Assembly (NCBI GenBank): GCA_000697475.1
Contig: JNEU01001026.1
Location: 1 to 64,000, forward strand
Reading direction: 5' to 3'
DNA from: Lichtheimia corymbifera B2541
Lineage: Eukaryota > Mucoromycota > Mucoromycetes > Mucorales > Lichtheimiaceae
Length of the DNA: 64,000 bases
Shown here: positions 45,587 to 59,933 of the stretch, piece after piece
How the letters are laid out: each line of letters starts with the position of its first letter
Numbering within the stretch: the first letter of the stretch is position 1
Made by a program: the position numbers and the translations under genes
Notes under the pieces: generated by a model
The model's input: only the letters and a program-made list of their open reading frames with translations
What the model was told of the DNA's origin: nothing
The model's database searches: none

Positions 45587-48500
45587 TTATTCGCCGGGTG
45601 ATTTACGTTTGCGTAATTGAGCTAGCAAAACCTGGGATGACATTGCTCTTTGGCCACTGTTTGCTTCACCACCAAACCCGGGAACAGCACCTGATCCAAA
45701 TTTAGGGGATAACGATTCTGTTCCTGCCACAGGAGATATCGGTGCAAGTGACTTCTGGCCGAAGCGTGGAGACGGCAGATATGGAGAGTTGTGACAATTA
45801 CTTGGTAATACAGGTGCTCCTGCAACTCCAGAACGCCCAGTCCAAGTTGGAGTAGCTACACCCATCTTTCGCCTCTCTCGACGTGATTCTTTCAAGACTT
45901 CGGTAGCATGCTTCGCCACAAGTGCAGCTTTAAATATCTTTAGTATAGGTTGCTCAATGTTCAAGGACTTGTGCAATATACCTTCACTATCAGCAAGTAC
46001 ACGTTCCTGCTGTCCTGAGTCCATTATTTGATCATGCTGAAGAGCACTTTGTATACCTGTCATCTCAAACAGGCTTTTCAGAACGTTATCCTCCGCATGT
46101 GTCTCTGAGCTCCCTGCTTGTTGCTCCTTAGGATTCTCAGCCCTAATAAACCCTTTAGCTTTAAGCTCCTATAAACGTCAATTGCTTAGATACTTGCAAT
46201 TGCTCGATATTGGCAACACCATTCAAGGCAAGGAGTTGCTCTTTGTCATCAGTTGGTGATTTTGACCTGGACTCTGGCTTTGGACTTTGATAACTAATTT
46301 CAGTTCCTTTAAACAGCTGACCGGTTTCGGTGCCTGAACTTGATTCATCATCACCAAGAGTGAAGAGTGCTTTGAGATTACTCGCCTATTGTCCCGTTTA
46401 GTATTGAGTTTTTCTCTCAGGATGGGCCTCTTACATCAAAGAATCGCTTCTGCTTAGGATCTTTCAAAATCTTGTTCGTTAAGAATTGCTTGTATATTTG
46501 TCTATGATAAATCTTTTCTTCGATGGTTCCACTAGTCATCAACCTGTAGATTGTTACGTCCTTTCTCTGACCCAGCCGCCATGCGCGCTCTCGCGCTTGC
46601 ATATCTGTAGAAGGATTCTAAAACGATCATCAGACTAGAATATAACTAAATTGATTATTGATTATCTTACCCAGTCAGGATCAAAGATAATCACGCGATC
46701 TGCACCAGTAAGGTTTAAACCAAGGCCACCAACTTTGGTGGTAAGTAAGAAAACGTATATATCATCCTGGGTATTGAAATCGTTTACAAGTGCCATTCGC
46801 TGTCCGACTGCTGTATTGCCATCCATCCGAAGGTAATTAAAACCTAAGCCTTTAATTACCCGCTCAATAATGTCGAGCATCTGCCGTGTCTGGCTGAAAA
46901 GAAGAACCTTGTGATTTTGTGATTTCCAAAGTCTTAAAAGTGCACACACAACGACCAGCTTCCCACTTTTCTCGGGATCTCCATAACTTGGATCCTCCTT
47001 AAACAATTGAACTTTAGATATCTTGGTTGCATAACGCGTAAGCACTTACTTCAGCAGATGTTGAGGCTGTTGTGATTAAATCGGGATGATTGCATATCTT
47101 TCGAACAACGTCAATCCCATAGAGAACCTGCCGTCTGCGTTCAAGAATAGCATCCATGTCCTTGGAGTGAATGAATCGCAGGTACGCCTCACGCTGTATG
47201 GGTGTGAGCTTGCAGAATAAAACCTGGAAGAGTAATTTAGACGGGTTAAACGATCCACAAACTAGACTTTGGTACCTGCTCATTTTTTGCCGGAAGATTA
47301 GTAGCTACGTCGACCTTCATCCTCCGGAGAAGATATGGATTGATCAGATCGCGCAGGACACAAGCACACCGATAAGCTGTTTGAACCTGCATATTGGTAG
47401 CATTTGCATAACCGCCAATAGTAATGGGGACAGAAAATTGTGTTTGAAAAACGGGTAGGGTCTAATTCCGGATGCTGGTGAGCTTTGTGATCCATATCAA
47501 AAGAAATACATACACCTAGCCTTCCTGGGAAGGTAAAATCGAACAATGACCAAAGCTCTTTCAAATTGTTTTGGATCGGTGTACCGGACAAAATGATACG
47601 ATGAGATGTCTTGTACATAATTAGCATTAGAAGTTATCATTTAAGATATGTCTTACCTTGAATTGTTTACATGCCAATGTCGTTTCCGAGTCAGGGTTCC
47701 TTATTTTGTGCCCTTCATCAAGCACTACGTAACCCCAGCGATGTTTAAGCAATATTTGTCGATATGCCTGTACTCCATTGTATGTTGTGACAAGGACACC
47801 GCCTGACAATCCCATCAGTATTTCTGAAGAAATCCGTGCCATAATTACAACTTACCCAATCGAACAAAACGTTCCACCAACGCATGTGCTCTTCTGCCGG
47901 TTTTAGTGCGAAGAACATCTTCATTTGATAGACTTTGTTGGCCCTTGCCTTTACGTCTTTTTCTTGCCGTGCTCTCTGACCTCCATAAATCCACATCTTC
48001 TAACTCGGAAGAATCATGATCACTTTGGGTGGGATCGAGAAATTGTTTGGCATCCGTACGCATAACACTCCCAGTAGCATGCAAAACCGCCACGCGGATT
48101 GGCGGCCACCATCGATGAAATTCTTCAACCCATTGCTTCATCACCGTAGCAGGACACACGACGACTGTTGCCTTACCAGGCCCAAGTATTTTGGAATGAT
48201 AAAGTCCTGAAATGAACGCTATCATTTGCACAGTCTTCCCAAGACCCTGTCGATTCATTATCAGCTTATTAAATGTTGTAGTAGAAATGAAGTAAAGGAA
48301 TCTCACCATCTCGTCACCAATTATGCCGCCAACCTTCTGTGAGTGTAATTCCCAGAGCCATTTAACGCCTAAATCTGGAGTTAACAAAGTAATAACGCGC
48401 AACACTTTCTTTCCTACTAACACGTTTTTTGATAATCAAGTAAATTCATCCATATCTCACGTGGGATGCGTAATCCGGCGCCTAATTCGATATCTTCGTA

Positions 48501-49906
48501 GCTTGGACTTGTGTCATATGATTCGTCCCCAGGTTCCTGTCGACCACCTTGATCTGGATGTCGCGAACTGTTTCTTGGCGTGCCATCATCGTTATCCTTC
48601 GTTGGTAAAATATTAGCATTTGAACGTCTGGCAAAATAGTTAATCAGAGCTTACATCCTCTATATTTGCCAACATTCGTTTTCTGTTATACAGCCAACCG
48701 CGCATTCGTTTCTATTATATTTGTGTCTTCAGTGGAGGTCTGCGTAAGCATTCCTTTCTTATTTACCTGATAAACATCTTCATCTCCATCATCAGCGAAC
48801 ATGGTTTTCCTTAATGTAGCTGCAATCTCCATAGAATCATCGGTATCTGTGTCGGAAATGTAGTCTTCATCACCTTGCGAATCTGATGCTGTATATTCAT
48901 ATTCATCATCAGACATTACTAGCTGTTTCTTGCGAGTCGTTTGCTTCTTATCCGATGGTCGAAATCCATTTGACCTCTGTTTTGTCGATGGTGGCCGCTT
49001 ACTGTTACCATGCTGGTTATCGGTTACTGGTACTGGTTTTCTTCTGCCTCCAGAACGGCTATCACCCAGTGATACACCAACAGGCGAAGTCCCCCAAGAA
49101 GTCGGGATGTGTTCATCAGAACCTTTCTCAATTTCGGATAACTCAGTGAACGGTGTAATCTTCCCTGTACGAATCAAGAATTCTCGACGTGTTTCATTTG
49201 CAGGATGTTTGGGATCTGCGTTCCTCACGGAATAGTCTTAGTATGATCACTCTGTGGTATATTGCGCAACCAACCATACCGCTAACAAACTCTCCTTGAC
49301 TTTTCTCTCGATATCTCATGCGAGTAAGAATATCGTTCTCATCTCGATCCAAATTTTGAAGACGACTTGTCTTGAATGTGACATTTTCAATACCTGCTTA
49401 AAAAGCCAGACGCTGCGCACATACCTGGATGTTTATCTTAGTCAGTAATCTCTCTTGGCTTGCCGAATTTAGAATTTTATCCCCAAGCTCTCTCTGCAAT
49501 TTCTCTAGCTGCTTGCGAGCATTGCTGAATACAGTGAAATGAGTTGCAAGTCTTCTAACACATGTATCAACTCACTCCTTTTCCTTGCGAGCTTTTGTCA
49601 GCCGTTTATAGTCAAGCGCATTATCCCGTTCAGCAATCGCTTTGTCCGCCTTTGTATATGTTTAGCATAATTTAGCATAATATAACTCATAAAATCATGA
49701 GTTTATGGCCATACTTTGACCATTATCTGGCGTTCTAGAGCATTCTGATCCATGAGGTTCACTCCCAAATTCTGGAGCTTTTCGTCGATATCATTATCTA
49801 TGGTTGGCTCTTCGGACGTTTTTTGACCCGCGCAAGCAGAATCCGAGTTATTTGAATTCATGGTTTCATTCGAAGGCGATGGATCCAGTAGATCGTGCGA
49901 ATCCAT
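45587..49906 (-). CDS. CSB/Rad26-like SWI2/SNF2 ATPase (ERCC6 family)
   Basis: DNA-dependent ATPase that removes or remodels stalled RNA polymerase II in transcription-coupled repair. ATG 49906 begins [34 protein letters not shown] matches the CSB N-terminal helix. An acidic, Ser-rich linker leads to the helicase core: [20 protein letters not shown] with GKTVQMIAF split by an intron, then [19 protein letters not shown]. The DEGH box reads [12 protein letters not shown], as in CSB rather than the usual DEAH. Lobe two has [40 protein letters not shown] and [16 protein letters not shown]. The [18 protein letters not shown] element after the core is typical of CSB. More than ten introns; exact edges not all fixed. 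Confidence 0.92.
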
Positions 49907-51694
49907 GTGGAAGTAAAAAGGGAACTTGAGTAACTTGGGAGAAATAGTGTGTGATCAAAAGTCTCCAAAACCCCAGTATTTGTCTGAGGCTGGGCTCTAC
50001 TGGCTCTTACCATTCTTGGGCTCTTGGACATCTGCATGTAGCGACTGCGGAAATTCAGCGTGGATGCTGTTCCCCTTGGCTTCACCCTGTACTATACACT
50101 GAATACAGTTTTATAGGTCCCGAGGTTAGAAATAGGATAATGCTATCACAAAAGACCAACGACTACCTTTGACATTGACTTTTCACGTGACCCAAGATGT
50201 TCCCCCTTTGCTGGTACTATCTGTTTCAACCATGACCTCAAATTCGAGCACTGTACGTTTGCAATTTGTCAGTGATACAAAAAAGTTATACTTTTTTACA
50301 TCTATTTTGCGCAAATATATAGATTTGAAACATGGATTTTGAACACATTACAGTTGAGCCTCTCACTCTGTGATGACCGGAAACATTCACATTTTGTACC
50401 GTTCTTTCTAATTGCAAAAATAATGATGGATTTGATTATATATCGGCTATCCTTTGCTAAGCATATCACCTTCGCCTATATTATAATGTTGATAAGGGTC
50501 TCCCTTTAGCAGGATAGCAAGCTTAGGTCTAAAGAGAATCAAATATGATGAACAAGGTAAGGCTAGGTCAATGATACAATGCTACCATTTAGACAAAGGC
50601 ATCACACTTGACATTCCTGCTTAGTGGTAAAAGTCATTCGCTTGCATTTTCCCTAGATCAAAGCTCGACCAATATAATATATTATATAATGCTTCATTCT
50701 TCTGATTGTTGACTATGATAAGTGGTATAGCAAGTTACTTAGTAGTAAATGAGTGACAAGTGTCAACATCACTTGCGAACATCCCGTCGTCGCTCATTGG
50801 GTTTTCGCAGGGCACGTAGTAAGACCTATTAGTAAGGCCGATGACAGATTTAAGGTATTCCGCCTCAGCTCACCTTGCGCTGCTCTTGCTCTAAATACCT
50901 TGCCGTGTCGATCGCTTCAACGGCTGTCCATGTGATGTGAGGCCCGCGTCTTTATAATTTCCTTCATGAAATCTCATATGTATCGAATCGCATGTATCCT
51001 AGGTTGTGTGCCAGATTACCAGTCCCTTGACCGCACGCCTTATTTTTCGCCTTATGGTGAGCTCTTTGGTTATAACTTTAGAACGAACATACTAAGTGCA
51101 AAAACTTTCTGTAACAATCATGCATCGCTCAAAAAGCATATGAGAATTCTGACCTGGTGTTAAGCAACATGATGAATTGAAGGGGAAATAGATTCCGAGG
51201 TCCCCCAGATCTACCCGCCTCGTACAAAAATGTAGCTATCGGTATAGCGCAGTCCATCACATAAACTACAATAGAAATAGGAATTGGATTTCAGAGAACT
51301 AAAGACATATGATAGAATGATTTGATCGTTTTGTTGATGATAATCTACATATATTACTATACAATGCGGGGGGGAGCTCATGACGGTATGTGATTGCTTG
51401 ATTAATAGGATTTGAGTTAGCAACGAGACTTGAATAGCGTCATATACAAGACGAATATATGGGTAATGGGATGTCAAGGGCATACAAAAAAGCTGTCGTT
51501 AGAGTGACTGGGTCATATGAATGTTGATGAAGATGCTGCAACCCGTGCTCCCCGGTAACTAATGGGAAGTGTCGGTTCACATGGCTAATCTAATATCCCT
51601 TCCAGTCGCCGCAATTACAAAAGTTTTCTGTTTTATTCCGCTTAGGTGTCTTTCTCTGTTTTTCCTATTTCCCTTTACCCTTGTAAACTCCAGC
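49907..51694. other. Long divergent intergenic region
   Basis: 1.8 kb between CSB (minus) and IDH2 (plus). It contains a CACGTG at 50184, AT-rich segments, a G run near 51367 and, just before IDH2, a pyrimidine-rich leader. Open frames at 50753..50935 and 51211..51483 lack motifs and are not called. Confidence 0.45.
51648..51686 (+). promoter_or_regulatory. Pyrimidine-rich leader before IDH2 start
   Basis: A C/T-dominated stretch ends a few bases before the IDH2 ATG. Similar tracts precede the adenylyltransferase and the coiled-coil gene at 4388..5596. Such CT tracts are common just upstream of starts in well-expressed fungal genes; the role here is inferred. Confidence 0.4.
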
Positions 51695-53177
<1,483 letters not shown>

Positions 53178-54417
53178 AACTGCTTTGAAATATCAGCTCA
53201 TGAACGATGATCATCTTTTATTCTCCATTTCCTACATAGAAAAATTGTTTTACAACTATTCATGTCTTATCACATTATCAACAGATAACAATGACACTTG
53301 TGTTTTACCCAGTGAATCTGTTTTGAAAGTTGGATATTGATGTAGGCACCTGAATTCTTTACAGTCAATGACTTGGGCTTGCAAACAGGCCATATAATAA
53401 GCATGTGTTGAGTAGTTAAGCTTTCTACGTGATATGCGTATCTTCTGTCATACGTGAATGCTTCAATATAAAGAACGTAATTGGCTGTCTTTTGATACAG
53501 GTAATATTTATTGCAGGACGTCGCGCCACCTAGTATTGCCCAACAGCTGTTAGATAAGGTGTGCTCAATACTTCCTATCATATCTCGTTCAGTAGGGTCC
53601 CAGGCAGGAAGGGAGAGAATGATGCAGCTATTGCATGAATTCACAAAGTTACCAACAAATTGTATTGGGATAGCTGCATGAGTCCTCGATACCTTCAAAG
53701 CGTAAAATTATACCACGAACAGAAGAATGAAATCTGTGTCATGGTTGTTGTATAGAAAGACAAGGTTATCATAACACTGCAGGAATCTTCGGTATCTTGG
53801 TGGTAGAGAAAAAGGGTGGTGTTAATGCTAGAATCATTCCACGTGATGCTCACTCACACAACAGCCCCTATTTCGATGTCGGTCCATTCCTATATCCGCA
53901 GAATAACGGACTACATGCTCTTCATCACTATGAATAAGAAAAATTATTTTCATTGTCTCATTAGGCTGCGTAATCAACGAATGTATCTTTGATGAAAATA
54001 CATACTTCGTGAATGAGAAGTCCTCGCATTTAAATTATTGATGAATGGTTATCCTCCACCCACACCTCTCTGTCATAAAGTCCCTGCATATCCCCATTCT
54101 CTTCTAACCCAGATTAACACTGGCAGCTCGTGTTGTTCCACGTGACTTTCAGTATACAATGGCACCATGCATTGCACGGGCGTACCGCTGACCTCTTCCC
54201 TATCCATTATTAAACGACGGAGACCTACATCCTTATTTATGAAGTTAAATTCGGTCACGGTTAACGAAAAAATTCTTCCTATAGATGATATCATGCCCAA
54301 CGATGTCGAAATGTCGGAGCTAATATGATGGGGGTGGCACTGCAAGACCATCATGTGCATCCCACCCACGCTTTGGGGTATTAGTCCTATGCTAATATAT
54401 TTGCTTCCGCTGTATCC
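53178..54417. other. Gene-free stretch with weak coding-like fragments
   Basis: Between IDH2 and the lipase. On the minus strand, fragments at about 53700..53560 and 54354..54073 have runs of protein-like sequence, but neither begins with a supported start in frame, shows a known motif or splices convincingly. Treated as intergenic. Confidence 0.35.
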
Positions 54418-56830
54418 ATGTCCGACATAATGAACGGCAACTCTTTTTACTGCGAATCTGATTCTCCAGTGGAAGTCCACTCTCAACGGCACGATGAATT
54501 CTCATTGGACTTCGTCAATCAAGAACACATTAGAGACCTTTCGAGAGCTCTTGCAAGGGATCCCAGTAGTGGTTCAGAAACTGGCGCTGAGCACTTGTCA
54601 ACCACGTCTGGAAGGAAAATGAAAAAAGAAGATACGGGAACACCTAGAGGGATCTCATATTCAATTTCTCGGTATCCTTTGATCGTAAGGGATAACATGA
54701 TTTATGACGATGAAAATTGTTGATTAGCTTTGTATAGCTTGGCATCGGTGCAGTAATCATATTTGAATTGATTTTGTACATATGCCTGCGCCAGTTGGTA
54801 CGAGCATGGGAAAGCCTATTTAGCTGGTAAAAGGTTTACGTCAGTATTATAACTCTAGCTCACCTTGTTCATAATTGTTTTTCCAAAGGAGAGGCAAGCG
54901 AAGACAACTACGCGCAAATCTTCGAGCAGCGAATTCCTATGAAGAGTGGTGTGCAGCAGCGGATGCACTGGACAAATATATGGGCAAAGATGTTTGGAAG
55001 GAATCAGCACCTTACGGCTATTATGACTATCGTCTTATTGAAAAGGTTATTCGACATCTACGAAGCTATCGAGAAAATGCGGACAATAGCTATGAATCAG
55101 CAGCCAATCTCAAGGATGTGCTATACGCCTGTTTGAAGCAAAACTTTGCTGGAATTGAGAACACAAAATTGTATAGCAATAGTTATCTTGGAACCAAAAG
55201 ACTGGTGGAGCAATATGTGGATGAAGGTAACTACCAATTATTTTTAACGACTACCATTGCTCATAACCATTGTACTTCATTAGTGACCCATGCGATCGAT
55301 GTTTTGACAAAGAACAAACATATATCGATCGATGACAAGCGTCTCGCATTCAAACTATATTCAAAGAACTTTGGTCGAACAGCGTTCTGCTTATCCGGTG
55401 GAGCTGGCTTCGGTTACTATCATCTGGGTGTGATTCGTGAACTATTGGACCAAAAGCTGTTGCCCCCGATCATTACAGGGACCTCAGCCGGTGCATTGAT
55501 GGGTGCGATCGTGTGCACTCGTACTGATGACGAATTACGTCAAGTCCTCGTACCAGAACTTGCACATAAAATCAAGTTTTGTCATGATTCATTGATAAAG
55601 CACTTGACTCGATATGCAACAACTGGTGCTTTTTTTGATACTGATCAATGGTGTCGTCTTGCTGTGTGGTTTTCACGTGGATCACTCACATTCAAGGAAG
55701 CGTATGAACGCACTGGCCGCATCTTCAACGTTTCTGTGGTGCCCAATGACCCACATTCACCGCCAAAACTTCTCAACTATATCACGGCGCCTAATTGTGT
55801 TATCTGGAGTGCTGTAATGGCATCAGCTGCTATTCCTGGAGTAAATATGCTTAACGAAACTTATAATTCAACTTTGAGATTTAACTGCTCAGCTATAGAT
55901 TTTGAACCCAATGGTCCTTCTACAAAAAACACCCAAATCAAACCATCTCATCCCATATGATTATGGCCACCGTTTCAAAGATGGTAGTTTGCGAACAGAT
56001 ATTCCTACACAGACACTATACCACACTTTTGGTGTCAACTATACCATTGTTAGCCAAGTGAATCCGCACATTCACGTATTCTTTTATGCCAATCAAGGAA
56101 GTCCAGGACGTCCCGTGACCCATCGTTGGGGCAAAGGATGGCGTGGTGGATTCCTCGCGTCTGCGGCGGAGCAATTTTTAAAGCTGGATCTCTCCAAATG
56201 GCTCAAGGTATTAAGGGATCTCGATCTTCTTCCAAGAGTAATGAATCAAGACTGGAGCAACTTATGGCTTCAAAAATTTGACGGCACAGTAACAATATTG
56301 GTAAGTTACACAATAACGTCTATTTTTCGTCATTCCAAAACTCATGCTGTTGTGCACAGCCAAAAACAGGTTTGCTTGATTGGACCCATATTGTCGCCAA
56401 CCCTACAGAAGATCGACTCAAGCATGCAATGAATGTGGGTCGAGCCAGAACATGGCCAACTATTTCCATGATCAAAAACAGGTTACGAATTGAAAATGCA
56501 ATCAAAGAAGGACAGAAAACACTTCGCAGCCGCCGCCATAACACCTCAAAAACCGGCGCATCCAATGCGAGCGATGACACATCAAGCAGTAGTAATGACG
56601 AAATCCGATTTTTAGCAGGTCGTCGTGCAAGCATGCCTGATGGATTTGGACTGTTACAGGAAAAGCAGTGGAAGAAAGAAGAAACGCGAAGACGAAGGTT
56701 TCTTGCACAGTTCACTGATCGCCGTGAAGTAATTGCAGGCAAGGAAATTGTGGCCCAGGAAGCTGAAGCGCGGGCATATGATTTCGACTCAGAAAGCGAA
56801 AATGAATCATCTGATAGCGACACCACGTAA
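54418..56830 (+). CDS. Patatin-domain triacylglycerol lipase (Tgl/SDP1 type)
   Basis: Lipid-droplet serine lipase of the DUF3336-patatin family, which breaks down triacylglycerol (yeast Tgl3/4/5, plant SDP1). Five exons (54418..54684, 54738..54826, 54889..55840, 55899..56300, 56360..56830) join to 726 residues. A hydrophobic segment (LGIGAVIIFELILYICL) comes first, then the DUF3336 region (WRGKRRQLRANLRAANSYEE). The patatin core has the oxyanion loop LSGGAGFGYYHLGVIRELL and the nucleophile motif GTSAG at residues 316-320. DGSLRTDIPTQTL holds the partner Asp-Gly. The conserved VSQVNPHIHVFFYANQG and NQDWSNLWLQKFDGTVTI follow. The tail is charged and Ser-rich. Confidence 0.93.
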
Positions 56831-57082
56831 TTAGGATGATAGTACATTTGACTTTTTACCCATACCCTTTTCATCCAATCCTTGTTGAAAGCAGTTCTTT
56901 TTGTAATACCATTATCAGTACGAATGTTACATCGCATGGGTTGTATTGTGTGGTTGGATTCCCGCTATAAAATTAGGTTCGGGTTTGAGATTATGCCGTC
57001 ATTATGACGACGACACAGAAAATTCATGCAAACATATAAAGCAAGCCCAATCCTTTTAGCACACTTTTCACTTAAAAACAAC

Positions 57083-57680
57083 ATGTCAACTTTGTTGGGT
57101 GAAGAAAATACAAAACTCGATAAACTGGGTAACACTGTATCCGCCGAATCATCTGAAGACGCATCTCCCCCGACCAAGAAGGAACAACGAGCTGCTGAGC
57201 GAAAGGCTCAACTTGGATTAGCGGGTATGTCAACAATATAACGTGATGGTCGAAGCATGAATGGTTGACAGCCTGTGCCATTAGCTTCTCCACCAGACCA
57301 TCGAAGAGGGCCTGACCGAGGTATATTTCGTGATGTTTCTCGGGAGCAGCAAGAGCAACAACAGGAGCGCCAATACGACCAGCGTCTTGCAGATGAGCGT
57401 GAGGAGCTCCGTGATGATCGTCAACGTCGACAATTCGATCGACATGGTGGATATGGTTTCAGGTTTGGCTTCAACGAGAACGTGTACAACATATCACTAA
57501 CATTGCCCACAGCAACAAAGATAAAAAGTCCAAGCAAGGATGGGGTGATCCTCTTGACGAGTAAGTCAGATGATATTTTTGTGCAAGAGCAGACCGATTT
57601 ACGGATTATTTAGCTTGAATGCTGACTACGAAATGGATCCAGCCGACCCAGCTGCTGATCCCGATGAACCAGGTATATAG
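57083..57680 (+). CDS. Hypothetical charged protein, about 144 residues
   Basis: Function unknown. Four exons start at ATG 57083 (MSTLLGEENTKLDKLGNT) and join in frame with short GT-AG introns. The protein is almost entirely hydrophilic. It has a Lys/Glu segment (KKEQRAAERKAQLGLA), a Gln/Arg/Asp-rich middle (REQQEQQQERQYDQRL) and KDKKSKQGWGDPLDDL, and ends in an acidic Pro-rich tail (MDPADPAADPDEPGI). Such composition suggests an intrinsically disordered RNA- or ribosome-associated protein, but this is inference. It lies 252 bp after the lipase on the same strand. Confidence 0.6.
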
Positions 57681-58234
57681 ATGCATTCGATCAAGCAACC
57701 TGTAACTTACTCAAAAGTGTTTTCTTAGCTCAATGATATTATACAACATAAATAAACACGGTAGAGCACAGTTTCTACACAATCATTTCGCGATATTGTG
57801 TTGCTGTAAGTTGCTTGGAACTGTCCTTGCCTTAGGCGTTCCATGCTCTAAACATGATTATAATCGTCACTAAAAGGCGTTGTATTCCGTACTACGACTA
57901 AAGAGAAGCTGGCCCAAAGTGATATAATAAGTAGGATGTTAGCTGTATCAAATGTAAAAGAAAAACTCCTTCTACAAGCTTGCGTTCAGCTCTATACCCC
58001 AAAAACCACCTTCATATCTATTTCATTGAAACGAATCAAACTATTTTACTTGGAATGAAACGACCTAATTCCCTCCATTGAAAGGATAGCTAGATAGCTA
58101 GCATGTTTGACTCTGCTAAAGGTTTACCCAAAGAAGGCATCGTATCATAAAAACCTCCCTATAAGTATCCATCTTCTGTCAATAATGTTCAAGTAGATAC
58201 ATGGCGGCTGATAGCTCTCGCTTTATTCGTAATA
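57681..58234. other. Convergent 3' region
   Basis: Shared 3' flank of the small charged gene (plus) and PDA1 (minus). AT-rich, no gene recognised. Confidence 0.45.
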
Positions 58235-59609
58235 TCAATGAAAGCGATGTGATTCCGATGGTACACGACCACGGATAATGGATGGCTCAGTGCCCTTGAT
58301 GTATATATCGCTCCAAAATTCTTTCAAATCGGGTTCAGGCGACGCTTCCGCTTCTTGTGTCTCCTTCTCAATCAATTTACGTGCCTCTTTATCGATCGCT
58401 TTGATTTCTTCTTCGGTAGCCACACTTCGATCGATTATCAAATCTCGGAGGTGCGTGATAGGGTCTGCCGTGGATCGCATGCGTTGGATCTCATCTCGTG
58501 ACCGATAGGTTGTACCAGGGTCTGACATTGAGTGACCGCCATATCTGTATGTTCTCATTTCCATTACGAGTGGACCTTTACCTGACAAAACCCACTCTTT
58601 TGCCCATTCACATCCTCTCTTGACTGCGAGAACATCCATGCCATTCACCTACCATGAATATGAGTATGGAATTGTAAGTTTGGGTGTTCGTGCAGAAATC
58701 ATTACCTGTATCCCTGGGATGTATTCCGCTCGAGTATAGTATTCAGTTGATGCAGATGAGCGACTGGCAGATGTTCCCATTCCATATTTGTTGTTCTCAC
58801 ATACGAATATACATGGTAGCTCCCATAATGCTGCCATGTTAAAGGATTCAAACACTTGACCCTGGTTAGCCGCTCCGTCTCCATATAACGTGAAAGTCGC
58901 CGATGGAATACCAAGATACTTTTGAGTGAACGCGATTCCTGCACCCAATGGTACCTTCACGCTTGATGTCAGTATATGAATCCAAAATAGTAATACCAAT
59001 ATCTTACTTGAGCTCCAACAATCCCATGCCCACCATAGAATGACGGCGAGAACATGTGCATGGATCCTCCTTTACCATGTGAAATACCACTTTCACGTCC
59101 CATAAGCTCAGCTAGCACACTCTTTACTGTAGCACCTCTAATAAAAGTGAAGCCATGGCAACGATATGCAGTGATCACATGATCGTGGTGCGTAATAGCA
59201 GATTCCATACCCACAGATACAGCTTCCTACAATATACCATGAGCACAACATACATGCTTTGTGAATTATCTACTGTCACCTGTCCTGTGCATAAATGACA
59301 AAAGCCACGAATCTTCTTCGCTTTATAAAGACCATCCGCAGCTAACTCCATCTTCCTCATAGTGGTCATTTTCGTGAAAATATCTAGCAATTCACTGTGT
59401 TCGATTTCCATATCCAAATTTGGCTTGTGGTCCACTTTATACATCTTGAACGAATCCTCCGGAAGAGTAACAGAGATTTTTTCATGCTGGCGGCTTGTTG
59501 TGCTAAACGCACGACGCTAGACATTCTTTCTGTCAGTGTATCGCAGAATCATAAAAACGTACTTGTCACTTACCCAAGCTGATTTACAAGAGAATATGGT
59601 ACGAAGCAT
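58235..59609 (-). CDS. Pyruvate dehydrogenase E1 component, alpha subunit
   Basis: Thiamine-diphosphate subunit of the mitochondrial pyruvate dehydrogenase complex, converting pyruvate to acetyl-CoA with E1-beta, E2 and E3. ATG 59609 on a 36-nt first exon ([12 protein letters not shown]) splices to [20 protein letters not shown], forming the presequence. Core motifs: [59 protein letters not shown] and [20 protein letters not shown]. The ThDP/Mg motif is [17 protein letters not shown]. The regulatory loop [17 protein letters not shown] contains the conserved serines phosphorylated by PDH kinase in relatives. The C-terminus is VPSESHRFH. Introns are short and in frame. Confidence 0.95.
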
Positions 59610-59933
59610 GTGAAAGTAAGGAAAAGAAGCCCCAGTTCACCGATTAGTTCAGCTTGGGAGTATCTATCCATCACTCGGAAAACATGGGTTCAGTGCATAA
59701 TAATTTGGCTGCTTTCTGACGTCATTTTAGCCCCGTTGTTTCAATCTTCTGCTCACAGTTTTCGCGAAGATAAGAGTGAGAAAGCAACAGCTCATCACCG
59801 TTGTATATATCATATTGATGCATCTAACCACATACAGAGCCTCACTTTAGAAGATACCCTTAAGTTGAATTTATTGCAGTGAATTATTGTGATCCAATAA
59901 TAAACCAGTGATATTTACATTACTACAAGGTCT
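59610..59933. other. Gene-free stretch
   Basis: Promoter of PDA1 and 3' flank of the PNUTS-like gene. No additional gene was recognised. Confidence 0.45.

Noticed and set aside
53270..53698. 142-codon minus-strand frame after IDH2
   Set aside because: Starts at TTG and its second half does not look coding. Only a short fragment is protein-like; kept as a weak finding.
54073..54492. 139-codon minus-strand frame overlapping the lipase start
   Set aside because: Begins at GTG inside the lipase coding region, with no motif; likely chance.
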